Assembly: GCA_033763575.1 (NCBI GenBank)
Contig: JANRKF010000022.1
Span: 1 to 49,107 of the forward strand
Reading direction: 5' to 3'
Length of the DNA stretch: 49,107 nucleotides
Origin: JANRKF01 sp033763575
GTDB lineage: Bacteria > Pseudomonadota > Alphaproteobacteria > Rickettsiales > SXRF01
The position numbers were made by a program, and so were the translations under genes. Positions within the stretch are counted from its first letter, which is position 1; the number at the start of each line of letters is the position of its first letter. The notes under the pieces were generated by a model. That model worked only from the letters and a program-made list of their open reading frames with translations, had not been told where the DNA came from and ran no database searches. Positions 27,501 through 35,328 of the stretch are shown here, one piece after another.

Positions 27501-27595
27501 GTCATTGCGAGGAAGCGAAGCGACGTGGCAATCCAGATTTCTTTTTCCCCACGATTTTTGAAGCTGGATTGCTTCGCCTGCGGCTCGCAATGACG
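27501..27595. repeat. Palindromic element beginning GTCATTGCGAGG, copy 1
   Basis: Left end GTCATTGCGAGGAAGCGAAG...GGCAATCCAG, right end CTGGATTGCTTCG...CTCGCAATGAC. The ends are near-complements around a 30-base centre. A second copy is at 33251-33336. The aat start codon is in the right end (CAATGACG). Confidence 0.85.
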
Positions 27596-28174
27596 AAAAC
27601 ACTCACCCCGGAACTCCTGCTTTCTGCTTATGCGCAGGGCATATTCCCGATGGCGCCCGACCGCCATTCCGATACCCTACACTGGTATCGGCCGGAGCAG
27701 CGCGGCATCCTGCCGCTGGATGATTTCCATGCACCGAAAAGCCTCGCCAAATTCATGAAGAAGCGCCCTTATGACCTTACAATTAATCAGGATTTCCGCG
27801 CCGTCATCACCGCCTGCGCCGATACCCCTCGTGGGTATGAGAAAGGCACATGGATCAACGATGAAATCATCGAAGCCTATTGCGCGCTGCATGCGCTCGG
27901 CCATGCCCATAGCGTGGAGGTGTGGCAGGAAGAAGCGCTGGTCGGCGGTCTATACGGCGTATCTCTCAAGCGCGCCTTTTTCGGCGAGAGCATGTTTTCC
28001 CGCGCCCCGAACGCCAGCAAAATAGCGCTGGTGCATCTGGTCGGGTGGTTGCGGGAAAATAATTACACCCTGCTCGACACGCAATATGTGAACGAGCACC
28101 TGCTGCAATTCGGCGTGCGGGAAATACCCCGGGGGGAGTATATGAAACTGTTGCAGAATGCTCTGAGCACATAA
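27590..28174 (+). CDS. aat: Leucyl/phenylalanyl-tRNA-protein transferase
   Basis: 194 residues from the ATG at 27590. It adds Leu or Phe from tRNA to N-terminal Arg or Lys of proteins, marking them for ClpAP degradation. The family core is clear: AYAQGIFPM, YRPEQRGILPLDDFH, GTWINDEIIEAY, LGHAHSVEVW, LVGGLYGVSLKRAFFGESMFSR and LLDTQYVNEHLLQFG. The start codon sits in the right end of a palindromic element, so its native upstream region has been replaced. Confidence 0.95.
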   Translation: MTKTLTPELLLSAYAQGIFPMAPDRHSDTLHWYRPEQRGILPLDDFHAPKSLAKFMKKRPYDLTINQDFRAVITACADTPRGYEKGTWINDEIIEAYCALHALGHAHSVEVWQEEALVGGLYGVSLKRAFFGESMFSRAPNASKIALVHLVGWLRENNYTLLDTQYVNEHLLQFGVREIPRGEYMKLLQNALST

Positions 28175-28227
28175 CCTATAATGCTATGAGAGCGCAGTAG
28201 CGCGAACCAGCCATGAGCAAGCTTCAT

Positions 28228-28249
28228 GCGAAATTCAGGAGAATTTCGC
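28228..28249. other. Perfect hairpin between aat and yqgE
   Basis: GCGAAATTC, AGGA loop, GAATTTCGC: a 9-bp perfect stem between the converging genes aat and yqgE. There is no T-tract on either side, so it is at best a weak bidirectional terminator or mRNA end stabiliser. Confidence 0.4.
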
Positions 28250-28265
28250 GGGAGCCACTCAAATA

Positions 28266-28859
28266 TCAAGCGTGGCCGACGGTGGCGGAGAAATTCCCCA
28301 TATCGAATCCCAGCGAGGCGACGGCGAGGTCCCACCGCTCATCGGGCGGGGTGTCGAATAAAAGCCGCTCGGTCGCAGGCGCCGTAACCCAGCTCCCGCT
28401 TTCAATTTCGCTTTCGAGCTGGCCGCCCACCCACCCGGCATAGCCCAGCACCAGCATCGCCCGGGCGGTGAACTCGCCTTCCATCCAGCCAGTGAGCGCC
28501 GCGCTGTTGGCGGTGACGGTGATACCGGCGCTGGTGGCAAGCGCCGTATCCTGCAAAAATTCCCCGTTATGGATGACAAACCCGCGATGCGGCTCCACCG
28601 GCCCGCCGAACATCACCGGCAACTCGCGGTCACCTACATTCTGCCGCATCTGCAACTGGTCAAGAATATCCTTGAGGGAAATCCTGTCGATCGGCGTGTT
28701 GACGATAAATCCCATCGCGCCTTCCTGATTATGCGCGCACATATAGATGACCGAGCGGTCAAACAACCCATCCTGCAATTGCGGCGTGGCGATGAGCAGA
28801 TGGCCGGTGAGCGTGTCCTGAAATCCGTTTGGTATGATGATCGGCTTTCCCATGCCCAT
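28266..28859 (-). CDS. yqgE: YqgE/AlgH family protein
   Basis: About 197 residues from the ATG at 28859; 28853 and 28889 are alternatives. DUF179 family: FQDTLTGHLLIATPQL, DGLFDRSVIYMCAHN, GAMGFIVNTP, FGGPVEPHRGFVIH, VLGYAGWVGGQLESEI and the tail LLFDTPPDERWDLA. The biochemical function of this conserved cytosolic family is unsettled. It converges with aat, and motB follows on the other side on the same strand. Confidence 0.9.
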   Translation of the reverse strand: MGMGKPIIIPNGFQDTLTGHLLIATPQLQDGLFDRSVIYMCAHNQEGAMGFIVNTPIDRISLKDILDQLQMRQNVGDRELPVMFGGPVEPHRGFVIHNGEFLQDTALATSAGITVTANSAALTGWMEGEFTARAMLVLGYAGWVGGQLESEIESGSWVTAPATERLLFDTPPDERWDLAVASLGFDMGNFSATVGHA

Positions 28860-28908
28860 TATTATAGGCGACTTTCCCGAACACTGCAAAGCGATATTCC
28901 CGCAAGAA

Positions 28909-29928
28909 TTACGGGCTTCCTATCTCACCGTCATCCTCTTCGCCCGGCGGCAATGCCGGTTTCTCCGCCGGTTTCTCCTCCGGCTTCTTGAGCTTCGCCG
29001 TCGGCGTGGTAATCAGGCCACGCGTCGTAGTGATCTCCTTCGGATCGCGATAATAAGAGTCACGCAATACAACGATGGTGATGCGCTTGTTGCGCGGGTT
29101 GGACGGCTCGTTAGGCACCAGCAATTCTTTATCCGCCAGCCCGAGGATTTTGACCACACGGTCCTTTTCCAGCGCCGTCGTCGCAAGGAAACGCCGCGAT
29201 GCATTGGCACGGTCGGCGGAAAGCTCCCACACCGTATATTGCGGGTTGATATTACCGCTTGGCGCGTCGGTATGGCCGTTGATGGAAATGTTATTCGGCG
29301 TTTTGGACACCACCCGCGCCATCGAATCGAGCACTTTTTTCCCGATGTCGGTGAGCGTCACCGTGCCGGGCACGAACATCGGCTGCTGCGGATCGTCGAT
29401 CATGTCGATCTTGAGCCCCTCCGGCGTGTCCTGCACCATCACATTATTTTCATATTCCTTGATCTCAGGATCCTGCAGCGCCTGCTTCACCTCTTCCGAC
29501 GTCTGCTCGAACGTTTCCTTATCGACCTGCACATCTTCCTGCGCCTTGGCGATCTGGGCGGCATCGGTGGCGTTCGGATCGGCCTTGCCTTCCGTGACAT
29601 TAGGCGTATTGGCATCCTCACCCTGCTTCACCTGCCCCACCACCAATCCCACCGCCGTTTTATCGGTGCGGGAATTTCCTTCGGGCGCGGCGGAAAGCCC
29701 ACCGTTAAACCCGATACCCTTGGAATCCTTGAGGCCCATGGTCGGCGTGAAATATTCGGCGATGCCTGATTTCTGCGCCGAGGACGTGGCATTAAGCAGC
29801 CACATCAATAAAAAGAACGCCATCATCGCCGTCACGAAATCGGCATAGGCGACCTTCCACGCGCCGCCATGATGGCCATGCCCGCCCTTCTTGATCTTCT
29901 TGATGATGATTTCTTCGCCGCCTGCCAT
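28909..29928 (-). CDS. motB: MotB-like stator protein with OmpA domain
   Basis: 339 residues. A Lys/His/Gly-rich cytoplasmic N-terminus is followed by a single membrane helix AYADFVTAMMAFFLLMWLL (27-45) with the proton-carrying Asp30. Then come a long acidic linker and an OmpA-like peptidoglycan-binding domain (ISINGHTDAPSG, ELSADRANASRRFL). The C-terminal tail is Pro/Lys/Glu-rich. MotB anchors the flagellar stator to the wall and couples proton flow to torque together with MotA. No motA or other flagellar gene is in the window, so motility is likely but not shown here. Confidence 0.9.
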   Translation of the reverse strand: MAGGEEIIIKKIKKGGHGHHGGAWKVAYADFVTAMMAFFLLMWLLNATSSAQKSGIAEYFTPTMGLKDSKGIGFNGGLSAAPEGNSRTDKTAVGLVVGQVKQGEDANTPNVTEGKADPNATDAAQIAKAQEDVQVDKETFEQTSEEVKQALQDPEIKEYENNVMVQDTPEGLKIDMIDDPQQPMFVPGTVTLTDIGKKVLDSMARVVSKTPNNISINGHTDAPSGNINPQYTVWELSADRANASRRFLATTALEKDRVVKILGLADKELLVPNEPSNPRNKRITIVVLRDSYYRDPKEITTTRGLITTPTAKLKKPEEKPAEKPALPPGEEDDGEIGSP

Positions 29929-29992
29929 AACGAATAAAATCTAAGGCACAAACATTAAGGAGTGGTTGATATTGCGCTGCAAAAAAAACGCT

Positions 29993-30020
29993 TTGACAAC
30001 CGTCCAAAAATGGTGCTAGC
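29993..30020 (+). promoter_or_regulatory. Candidate promoter of amt
   Basis: TTGACA at 29993-29998 and GCTAGC at 30015-30020, 16 bases apart, 60 bases before the amt start. The -35 matches the consensus; the -10 is divergent. No NtrC or sigma-54 GG-N10-GC element is obvious beside it. Confidence 0.4.
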
Positions 30021-30080
30021 GTCCGGACATAAAATAAGAAACTAACCTCTCGCAAGGCGTCGCTCAACTTTTTAATAACT

Positions 30081-31421
30081 TTGGGGAATGCCATGAAAAA
30101 ACTAGTCAATACGCTTTGTGTGCTGGGGCTTGCTGTCCTGGTATACGTCGTTCTGCTCGATCCGGCGCTTGCCGGCGATGCGCCGCCTCCCGTCATCGAC
30201 AGCGGCAGCACCGCCTGGATGCTGACTTCCACCCTTCTCGTGCTGATGATGACCATTCCGGGTCTTGCGCTGTTTTATGGCGGCATGGTGCATAAAGAAA
30301 GCGTGCTCGCCACGCTGATGCAGAGCTTCGTCACCACCTGCGTCGTCACCGTGCTCTGGGTGGTCTATGGCTATTCCCTGATTTTCACCGAACATAGCAG
30401 CCTCATCGGCGGCATGAGCAAGTTCATGCATGACGGTATCGGTGTCGGCACCCTGTCGGGCGTCATTCCGGAAACCGTATTCTCGATGTTCCAGCTTACC
30501 TTCGGCATCATCACCTGCGCCCTGATCTTCGGCTCGGTCGCCAACCGCATCAAGCTTTCCGCAGCGGTGGTGTTTGTCGTGGCGTGGTTCACGCTGGTGT
30601 ATACGCCGGTAGCGCACTGGGTGTGGGGTCCGGGCGGCATGCTCGGCGGCGTGGGTCTGACTGACTATCAAGGCCTGCTAGGCTTCGGTCCGACGCTCGA
30701 TTTCGCGGGCGGCACCGTGGTGCATATCAACGCCGGTATCGCCGGTCTGGTGGCCGCGCTCGTCCTCGGCAAACGCAAAGGCTTCGACCAGCGCGAGACG
30801 GCGCCTTCCTACAACATCGTGTTCTCGGTCATCGGCGCCTCCCTCCTCTGGGTCGGCTGGTTCGGCTTCAACGCCGGTTCGGCGGTGGCCGCCAACGGCA
30901 ACGCGGGCATGGCGATGCTGGTCACACAGGTCGCGACCGCGACCGCAGCCGTGACATGGATGTTCGTCGAATGGTTCACCCGTTCCAAACCCAGCGTCGT
31001 CGGCATCATTTCCGGCGCGGTTGCGGGTCTGGTAGCGATCACCCCCGCCTCCGGCTTCGTCGGCATCGGCGGCGCGCTCGTTATCGGCATCGCAGCAGGT
31101 ATCGGCTGCTTCTATGCGTGCGGCCTGAAGTTCCGCTTCGGTTTCGACGATTCGCTCGATGTGTTCGGCGTGCACTGCGTCGGCGGCATCATCGGCGCGT
31201 TGCTCACCGGCCTGCTCGCAGTGGAAGCTATCGGTGGCAAGGTCGGCAGCGTGCAGCAATTCTTCGCGCAGTGCGAAGGCGTTGCGGTAACGCTGCTTTA
31301 TAGCGGCATTGCCAGCTTCATCATCCTGAAAGTGATCGATGTGGCGATGGGCCTGCGCCCAAGCCCCGAAGCCGAACATGGCGGCCTCGACCTGCTGATT
31401 CACGGTGAAAAACTTCACTAG
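30081..31421 (+). CDS. amt: Ammonium transporter
   Basis: 446 residues with a signal-like first segment and eleven further membrane helices. Amt family hallmarks are GLALFYGGMVHKESVLATLM, DFAGGTVVHINAGIAGL with the first pore His, and FGVHCVGGIIGALLTG with the second pore His; WVGWFGFNAGSA is also present. It conducts ammonium across the inner membrane. No glnK/PII gene is adjacent. A strong terminator follows, so it is a single-gene transcript. Confidence 0.96.
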   Translation: MGNAMKKLVNTLCVLGLAVLVYVVLLDPALAGDAPPPVIDSGSTAWMLTSTLLVLMMTIPGLALFYGGMVHKESVLATLMQSFVTTCVVTVLWVVYGYSLIFTEHSSLIGGMSKFMHDGIGVGTLSGVIPETVFSMFQLTFGIITCALIFGSVANRIKLSAAVVFVVAWFTLVYTPVAHWVWGPGGMLGGVGLTDYQGLLGFGPTLDFAGGTVVHINAGIAGLVAALVLGKRKGFDQRETAPSYNIVFSVIGASLLWVGWFGFNAGSAVAANGNAGMAMLVTQVATATAAVTWMFVEWFTRSKPSVVGIISGAVAGLVAITPASGFVGIGGALVIGIAAGIGCFYACGLKFRFGFDDSLDVFGVHCVGGIIGALLTGLLAVEAIGGKVGSVQQFFAQCEGVAVTLLYSGIASFIILKVIDVAMGLRPSPEAEHGGLDLLIHGEKLH

Positions 31422-31440
31422 GAATCAGAACCAACCAAAA

Positions 31441-31473
31441 AAGGAGGCCCGTCAAACGGCCTCCTTTTTTTTA
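31441..31473 (+). terminator. Rho-independent terminator after amt
   Basis: AAGGAGGCC, loop CGTCAAAC, GGCCTCCTT followed by a run of T. The stem is GC-rich and the T-tract is long. It lies 20 bases after the amt stop. Confidence 0.93.
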
Positions 31474-31508
31474 TTCCTATCCCGCTGCAATACTGCTACA
31501 GATGGCCT

Positions 31509-32429
31509 ATGAAACTTCCCCTCCGCCCCCACAAAATCATCTGGCTCGCCTTTATTGTGCCGGTATTCCTCATTTACTATCCCATCGGCATGCTCTGGGT
31601 GCATCATATCGATGACGCGCCTGAAATCGATATCGCCCCCTACCATGTCGAAGGCGGCAGCGAGGCCGTATCGACCGCCATCGCGCTGGTCGACCGCGAA
31701 ACCAAAGATCATTTCACCCCGAACGACCCGTTCTTTTATCCCGGCGCGGCGCTGGTGCGCATGCCCGCCTTCCAGCGCGGCATCGCCGGGGCGGTGGCGC
31801 GCTTTTCCATCGAGCTTTCCGACCAGATCGGCCGCAGCCGTGGCTCCAGCCAGAGCGATCCCGACCTGCAAAAAGCCGCCGGGCTGCTCAACTATTCGCC
31901 GAATGTATGGGTGTGGGATTTCTCGGTATCGTGGCTGCCGACCGCCTCCTCCGAAAAACAATTCCGCCAGGGCATGAAAGCGCTTGAGCGCTATAACGAG
32001 CGGGCAGCGAAAGGCGAAGCGACGTTCGAGCGCCGCAGCGACAATTTGCTGCAAACGCTGGACCGCATCGCCTCCGATTTAGGCTCGGCCTCCGCCGCCA
32101 TCGACGAGCAGATAAAGAACCATTCGGCGCTAAGCTTGCGCTCATCGGCGGATGTGTTTTACACCGTCAAAGGCCGCATGTACGGCAACTATATGCTGCT
32201 TAAAGCGCTGGAAAAAGATTTCGCGCCGGTGATCGCCGAGCGTCAATTGCAAACGGTATGGAACGCGATGCTGGACAGCTTACGCGAAGGCATGGAGTCC
32301 AATCACTTCTTCGTCATCAATGCCGACACCAAAGATTCCATCTTCGCCAACCACCTGGCGAGCGAAGGCTTCTACCTGATGCGCGCCCGCACCCAGATGC
32401 GGGAAGTGACGAATATACTACTCAAGTAG
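31509..32429 (+). CDS. DUF2333 family membrane-anchored protein
   Basis: 306 residues: one N-terminal membrane helix (about 10-32), then a soluble, probably periplasmic helical domain. The DUF2333 core is recognisable in LLNYSPNVWVWDFSVSWLP, FRQGMKALERYNERAAKGEA and TFERRSDNLLQTLDRIASDLG. Function is unknown in the family. It leads into pyrH after about 58 bases. Confidence 0.82.
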   Translation: MKLPLRPHKIIWLAFIVPVFLIYYPIGMLWVHHIDDAPEIDIAPYHVEGGSEAVSTAIALVDRETKDHFTPNDPFFYPGAALVRMPAFQRGIAGAVARFSIELSDQIGRSRGSSQSDPDLQKAAGLLNYSPNVWVWDFSVSWLPTASSEKQFRQGMKALERYNERAAKGEATFERRSDNLLQTLDRIASDLGSASAAIDEQIKNHSALSLRSSADVFYTVKGRMYGNYMLLKALEKDFAPVIAERQLQTVWNAMLDSLREGMESNHFFVINADTKDSIFANHLASEGFYLMRARTQMREVTNILLK

Positions 32430-32487
32430 CGCATGGGCATGACTTTGTCAGTTGCGTAGAAGTAAATTCTACATTATCACTACCCCC

Positions 32488-33240
32488 ATGACCAAAGCCC
32501 TCAAAAAACCTGCCCCCAAAGTTAAAGCCAAACCCGTTTACAAGCGCGTGCTGCTGAAAATTTCCGGCGAAGCGCTGATGGGCCCGGCGCAATACGGACA
32601 GGACCCGAAAACCGTCGAGCGCATCTGCCGCGACATCAAACAAGCGGTGGATATGGGCGTGCAGGTCTGCCTCGTGGTCGGCGGCGGCAATATTTTTCGT
32701 GGCATCCAGGGCGCGGCTTCCGGCATGGAACGCGCCAGCGCCGATTACATGGGCATGCTCGCTACCGTGCTCAATGCACTCGCCATTCAAAATACGCTGG
32801 AGCGCATGGACATGGATACGCGGGTGCTTTCCGCCATTTCGATGATGCAGGTGTGCGAACCCTATATCCGCCGCCGCGCCGAACGCCATATGGAGCGCGG
32901 CCGCGTGGTGATTTTCGCCGCCGGCACCGGCAACCCTTACTTCACCACCGACACGGCGGCGGCGCTCCGCGCCAACGAAATGGGCTGTGATTTGCTGCTG
33001 AAAGGCACACAGGTGGACGGCGTCTATTCCGCCGACCCGCGCAAAGATAAAAAAGCAAAATTATTCTCTACCCTCACCTATCATCAGGTGCTCGTCAAAG
33101 ATTTGAAGGTGATGGACGCCGCCGCCATCTCGCTCGCCCGTGAAAACCAGATTCCGATCATGGTCTTCAACATCCATAAATCCGGCGGATTTGCTGAGGT
33201 TTTGAGCGGAAAAGGCAAATATACGCTGATTCAGGATTAA
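32488..33240 (+). CDS. pyrH: Uridylate kinase (UMP kinase)
   Basis: 250 residues from the ATG at 32488. It phosphorylates UMP to UDP and is a bacterial hexameric amino-acid-kinase-fold enzyme. Motifs include RVLLKISGEALMG, VCLVVGGGNIFRG, YMGMLATVLNALAIQ, GTGNPYFTTDTAAALRA, LLLKGTQVDGVYSADP and MDAAAISLARENQIPI. An N-terminal extension of about 14 Lys/Pro-rich residues precedes the fold. pyrH and frr keep their common pairing, but rpsB and tsf, often upstream, are absent. A palindromic element separates it from frr. Confidence 0.96.
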   Translation: MTKALKKPAPKVKAKPVYKRVLLKISGEALMGPAQYGQDPKTVERICRDIKQAVDMGVQVCLVVGGGNIFRGIQGAASGMERASADYMGMLATVLNALAIQNTLERMDMDTRVLSAISMMQVCEPYIRRRAERHMERGRVVIFAAGTGNPYFTTDTAAALRANEMGCDLLLKGTQVDGVYSADPRKDKKAKLFSTLTYHQVLVKDLKVMDAAAISLARENQIPIMVFNIHKSGGFAEVLSGKGKYTLIQD

Positions 33241-33250
33241 ACTATTAACC

Positions 33251-33336
33251 GTCATTGCGAGGAGCAAAGCGACGCGGCAATCCAGTAAATACTAGTCGAC
33301 AAAAGATGGATCGCCACGCTACGCTCGCGATGACGA
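33251..33336. repeat. Palindromic element beginning GTCATTGCGAGG, copy 2
   Basis: Left end GTCATTGCGAGGAGCAAAGC...GGCAATCCAG; right end GGATCGCCACGCTACGCTCG...GATGAC. The centre differs from copy 1 at 27501. It fills the pyrH-frr gap. Confidence 0.85.
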
Positions 33337-33354
33337 ATATAAGGAGAATACACT

Positions 33355-33909
33355 ATGACCGCCGATATGAATGAACTCAAGCGCCGCATGGAAGGCGCGC
33401 TGAAAAGCCTCCACACCGAGTTCGGTGGCCTGCGCACCGGCCGCGCCAATGCCAGCCTGCTCGAACATATCCAGGTCGACGCCTATGGCAGCATGACGCC
33501 GCTCAACCAGGTCGCCAATATCAGCATTCCGGAGCCGCATTTGCTGTCGGTGCAGGTGTGGGATAAGGGCGTGGTGAAATCGGTGGAAAAAGCCATCAAC
33601 GCCGCCGGCCTCGGCGTGAATGCCAGCGCCGACGGGCAACTGGTGCGCGTGCCGATTCCGCCGCTGTCGCAGGAGCGCCGCGTGGAGCTGACCAAAGTCG
33701 CCAAGAAATATGCCGAGGATGCCAAAGTGGCGGTGCGCAACGTTCGCCGCGACGGCATGGAAAGCCTGAAGAAAATGGAGAAAGACGGCGACATCTCCAA
33801 AGACGAGCATAAAAAACAGGAAGGCGACATCCAGAAACTCACCGACGAACTCATCAAAAAAGTCGACGATGCGCTGGCGGTGAAAGAGAAAGAAATTCTT
33901 GGGAATTAG
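33355..33909 (+). CDS. frr: Ribosome recycling factor
   Basis: 184 residues, the standard RRF length. With EF-G it splits post-termination ribosomes. GGLRTGRANASLLEHIQVDAYG, PLNQVANISIPEPHLL, VPIPPLSQERR and VRNVRRDG are diagnostic. A strong AAGGAG Shine-Dalgarno precedes ATG 33355. The TAG stop is the first part of the next 7-bp repeat arm. Confidence 0.97.
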   Translation: MTADMNELKRRMEGALKSLHTEFGGLRTGRANASLLEHIQVDAYGSMTPLNQVANISIPEPHLLSVQVWDKGVVKSVEKAINAAGLGVNASADGQLVRVPIPPLSQERRVELTKVAKKYAEDAKVAVRNVRRDGMESLKKMEKDGDISKDEHKKQEGDIQKLTDELIKKVDDALAVKEKEILGN

Positions 33910-34011
33910 GTGACTGGTGGCTGGTGGCTAGTGACTCGGGAAAGTATGCGTTACCTATGACAATAAAAAATAATTATCACCAGACACCAGCCACCAGTCA
34001 CCAGTCACCTA
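33907..34011. repeat. Inverted 7-bp tandem repeat between frr and uppS
   Basis: Left arm from 33907 with AGGTGAC, TGGTGGC, TGGTGGC, TAGTGAC; right arm 33982-34011 is its reverse complement with about 27 of 30 matches. The left arm contains the frr stop codon. The right arm is translated as the N-terminal leader of UppS (HQTPATSHQSP). Confidence 0.85.
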
Positions 34012-34694
34012 TTCCTTCCCACGTCGCCATTATCATGGACGGCAACGGCCGCTGGGCGACCGCCCGCAACCTTCCGCGCACCGCCGGTCACAAGAAGGGC
34101 GCCGATTCCCTGCGCACCATCATGAACGCCTGCCGCGACCTTGGCGTCACCCACCTCACCGTCTATGCCTTTTCGTCGGAAAACTGGCGGCGCTCGGACG
34201 CCGAAATTTCCGACCTGATGCAATTGCTGCAACATTATTTGCAGCAGGAATTGCAGACGCTGCATGAAAATAAAATCCGGCTGCGCTTTATCGGCGATAC
34301 CGAAATGCTCTCGCCGGAAATCCAGAAACAACTGGCCGAAGCCGAACAGCTTACCACCCGCAACAATGCCTTCCATTTCACCATCGCGCTGTCGTATGGC
34401 GCAAGGCAGGAAATCACCCGCGCCGTGCAGAAACTTATCGCGCAGGGAACAGCGGCGGCGGACATCACCGAGGAAACCATAAGCGCCGCGCTCGATACGG
34501 CAGGCCTGCCGGAGCCGGACCTGCTGATCCGCACCGGCGGCGAAGAACGGCTTTCGAATTTCCTGCTCTGGCAATCGGCCTATACCGAGCTGTATTTCAC
34601 CAAGACATTATGGCCGGATTTTGGTAAAAAAGAATTTGTGGCCGCACTTGAAAATTTCGCCGGAAGGGAACGACGCTATGGAACCGCTGAATAA
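33957..34694 (+). CDS. uppS: Undecaprenyl diphosphate synthase (cis-prenyltransferase)
   Basis: 245 residues from ATG 33957. It makes the C55 lipid carrier for wall and envelope polymers. The core starts HVAIIMDGNGRWA, with GHKKGADSLRTIM, LTVYAFSSENW and the C-terminal DLLIRTGGEERLSNFLLWQ and YTELYFT. The 17-residue N-terminal leader (through HQTPATSHQSP) is encoded by the right arm of a repeat hairpin, so the native start region has probably been replaced. It overlaps cdsA by 17 bases. Confidence 0.96.
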   Translation: MTIKNNYHQTPATSHQSPIPSHVAIIMDGNGRWATARNLPRTAGHKKGADSLRTIMNACRDLGVTHLTVYAFSSENWRRSDAEISDLMQLLQHYLQQELQTLHENKIRLRFIGDTEMLSPEIQKQLAEAEQLTTRNNAFHFTIALSYGARQEITRAVQKLIAQGTAAADITEETISAALDTAGLPEPDLLIRTGGEERLSNFLLWQSAYTELYFTKTLWPDFGKKEFVAALENFAGRERRYGTAE

Positions 34695-35328
34695 TGATTC
34701 TGAAATGAAGGTGCGGATTATCTCCGGCGCAGTGATGGCGGTCATGGTGCTGTCGGCGCTGGCGCTGGGCGGCATGTTTTTCATCGCGCTCATCATGATC
34801 GCCGCGCTGCAAATGATCCGCGAGTGGGACACCATCACCTTCAATGAAAATATCCTGTGGCGCATGGCCGGGCTGGTCTATGTCGCCATTCCGTGCGCCT
34901 GCCTGCTGTGGCTGCGCCGGGAAGCGGACGGCGCATCGCTCGTGCTCACTTTATTCCTCATCGTCTGGGCGACCGATATCGGCGCCTATTTCGCCGGACG
35001 CCTGATCGGCGGCCCGAAACTCGCCCCCGCCATCAGCCCGAATAAAACATGGGCCGGGCTTGGCGGCGGCGCGCTCGCAGCGGCTCTGGTCGCGGCGATT
35101 GCCACCAGCTTTTCCCCCGTCCCCTCCGGAGTCGGCAATGCCATTGTCCTCGGCCTCGCACTTGCCGTGCTGGGACAGGCGGGCGATCTGTTCGAATCCT
35201 GGCTAAAACGCCGCGCCGACGTGAAAGACAGCGGCACGCTGATTCCCGGCCATGGCGGCCTGCTTGACCGCGTCGATGGACTGATACTCACCACGCCGGT
35301 CTTCGCGCTGCTGGTATGGAGCGCATGA
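34678..35328 (+). CDS. cdsA: Phosphatidate cytidylyltransferase
   Basis: 216 residues from the ATG at 34678, chosen for its GGAAGGGAA Shine-Dalgarno; this is short for the family but has the complete C-terminal core. CdsA makes CDP-diacylglycerol for phospholipids. Several membrane segments are followed by DIGAYFAGRLIGGPKLAPAI, SPNKTWAGLGGG, AGDLFESWLKRRADVKDSG and the signature PGHGGLLDRVDGL. It overlaps uppS upstream and dxr downstream (ATGA), a tightly packed order. Confidence 0.94.
   Translation: MEPLNNDSEMKVRIISGAVMAVMVLSALALGGMFFIALIMIAALQMIREWDTITFNENILWRMAGLVYVAIPCACLLWLRREADGASLVLTLFLIVWATDIGAYFAGRLIGGPKLAPAISPNKTWAGLGGGALAAALVAAIATSFSPVPSGVGNAIVLGLALAVLGQAGDLFESWLKRRADVKDSGTLIPGHGGLLDRVDGLILTTPVFALLVWSA

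Noticed and set aside
30678..31418. 246-codon minus-strand ORF opposite amt
   Set aside because: Antisense to a perfect Amt protein; composition is that of a complementary reading.
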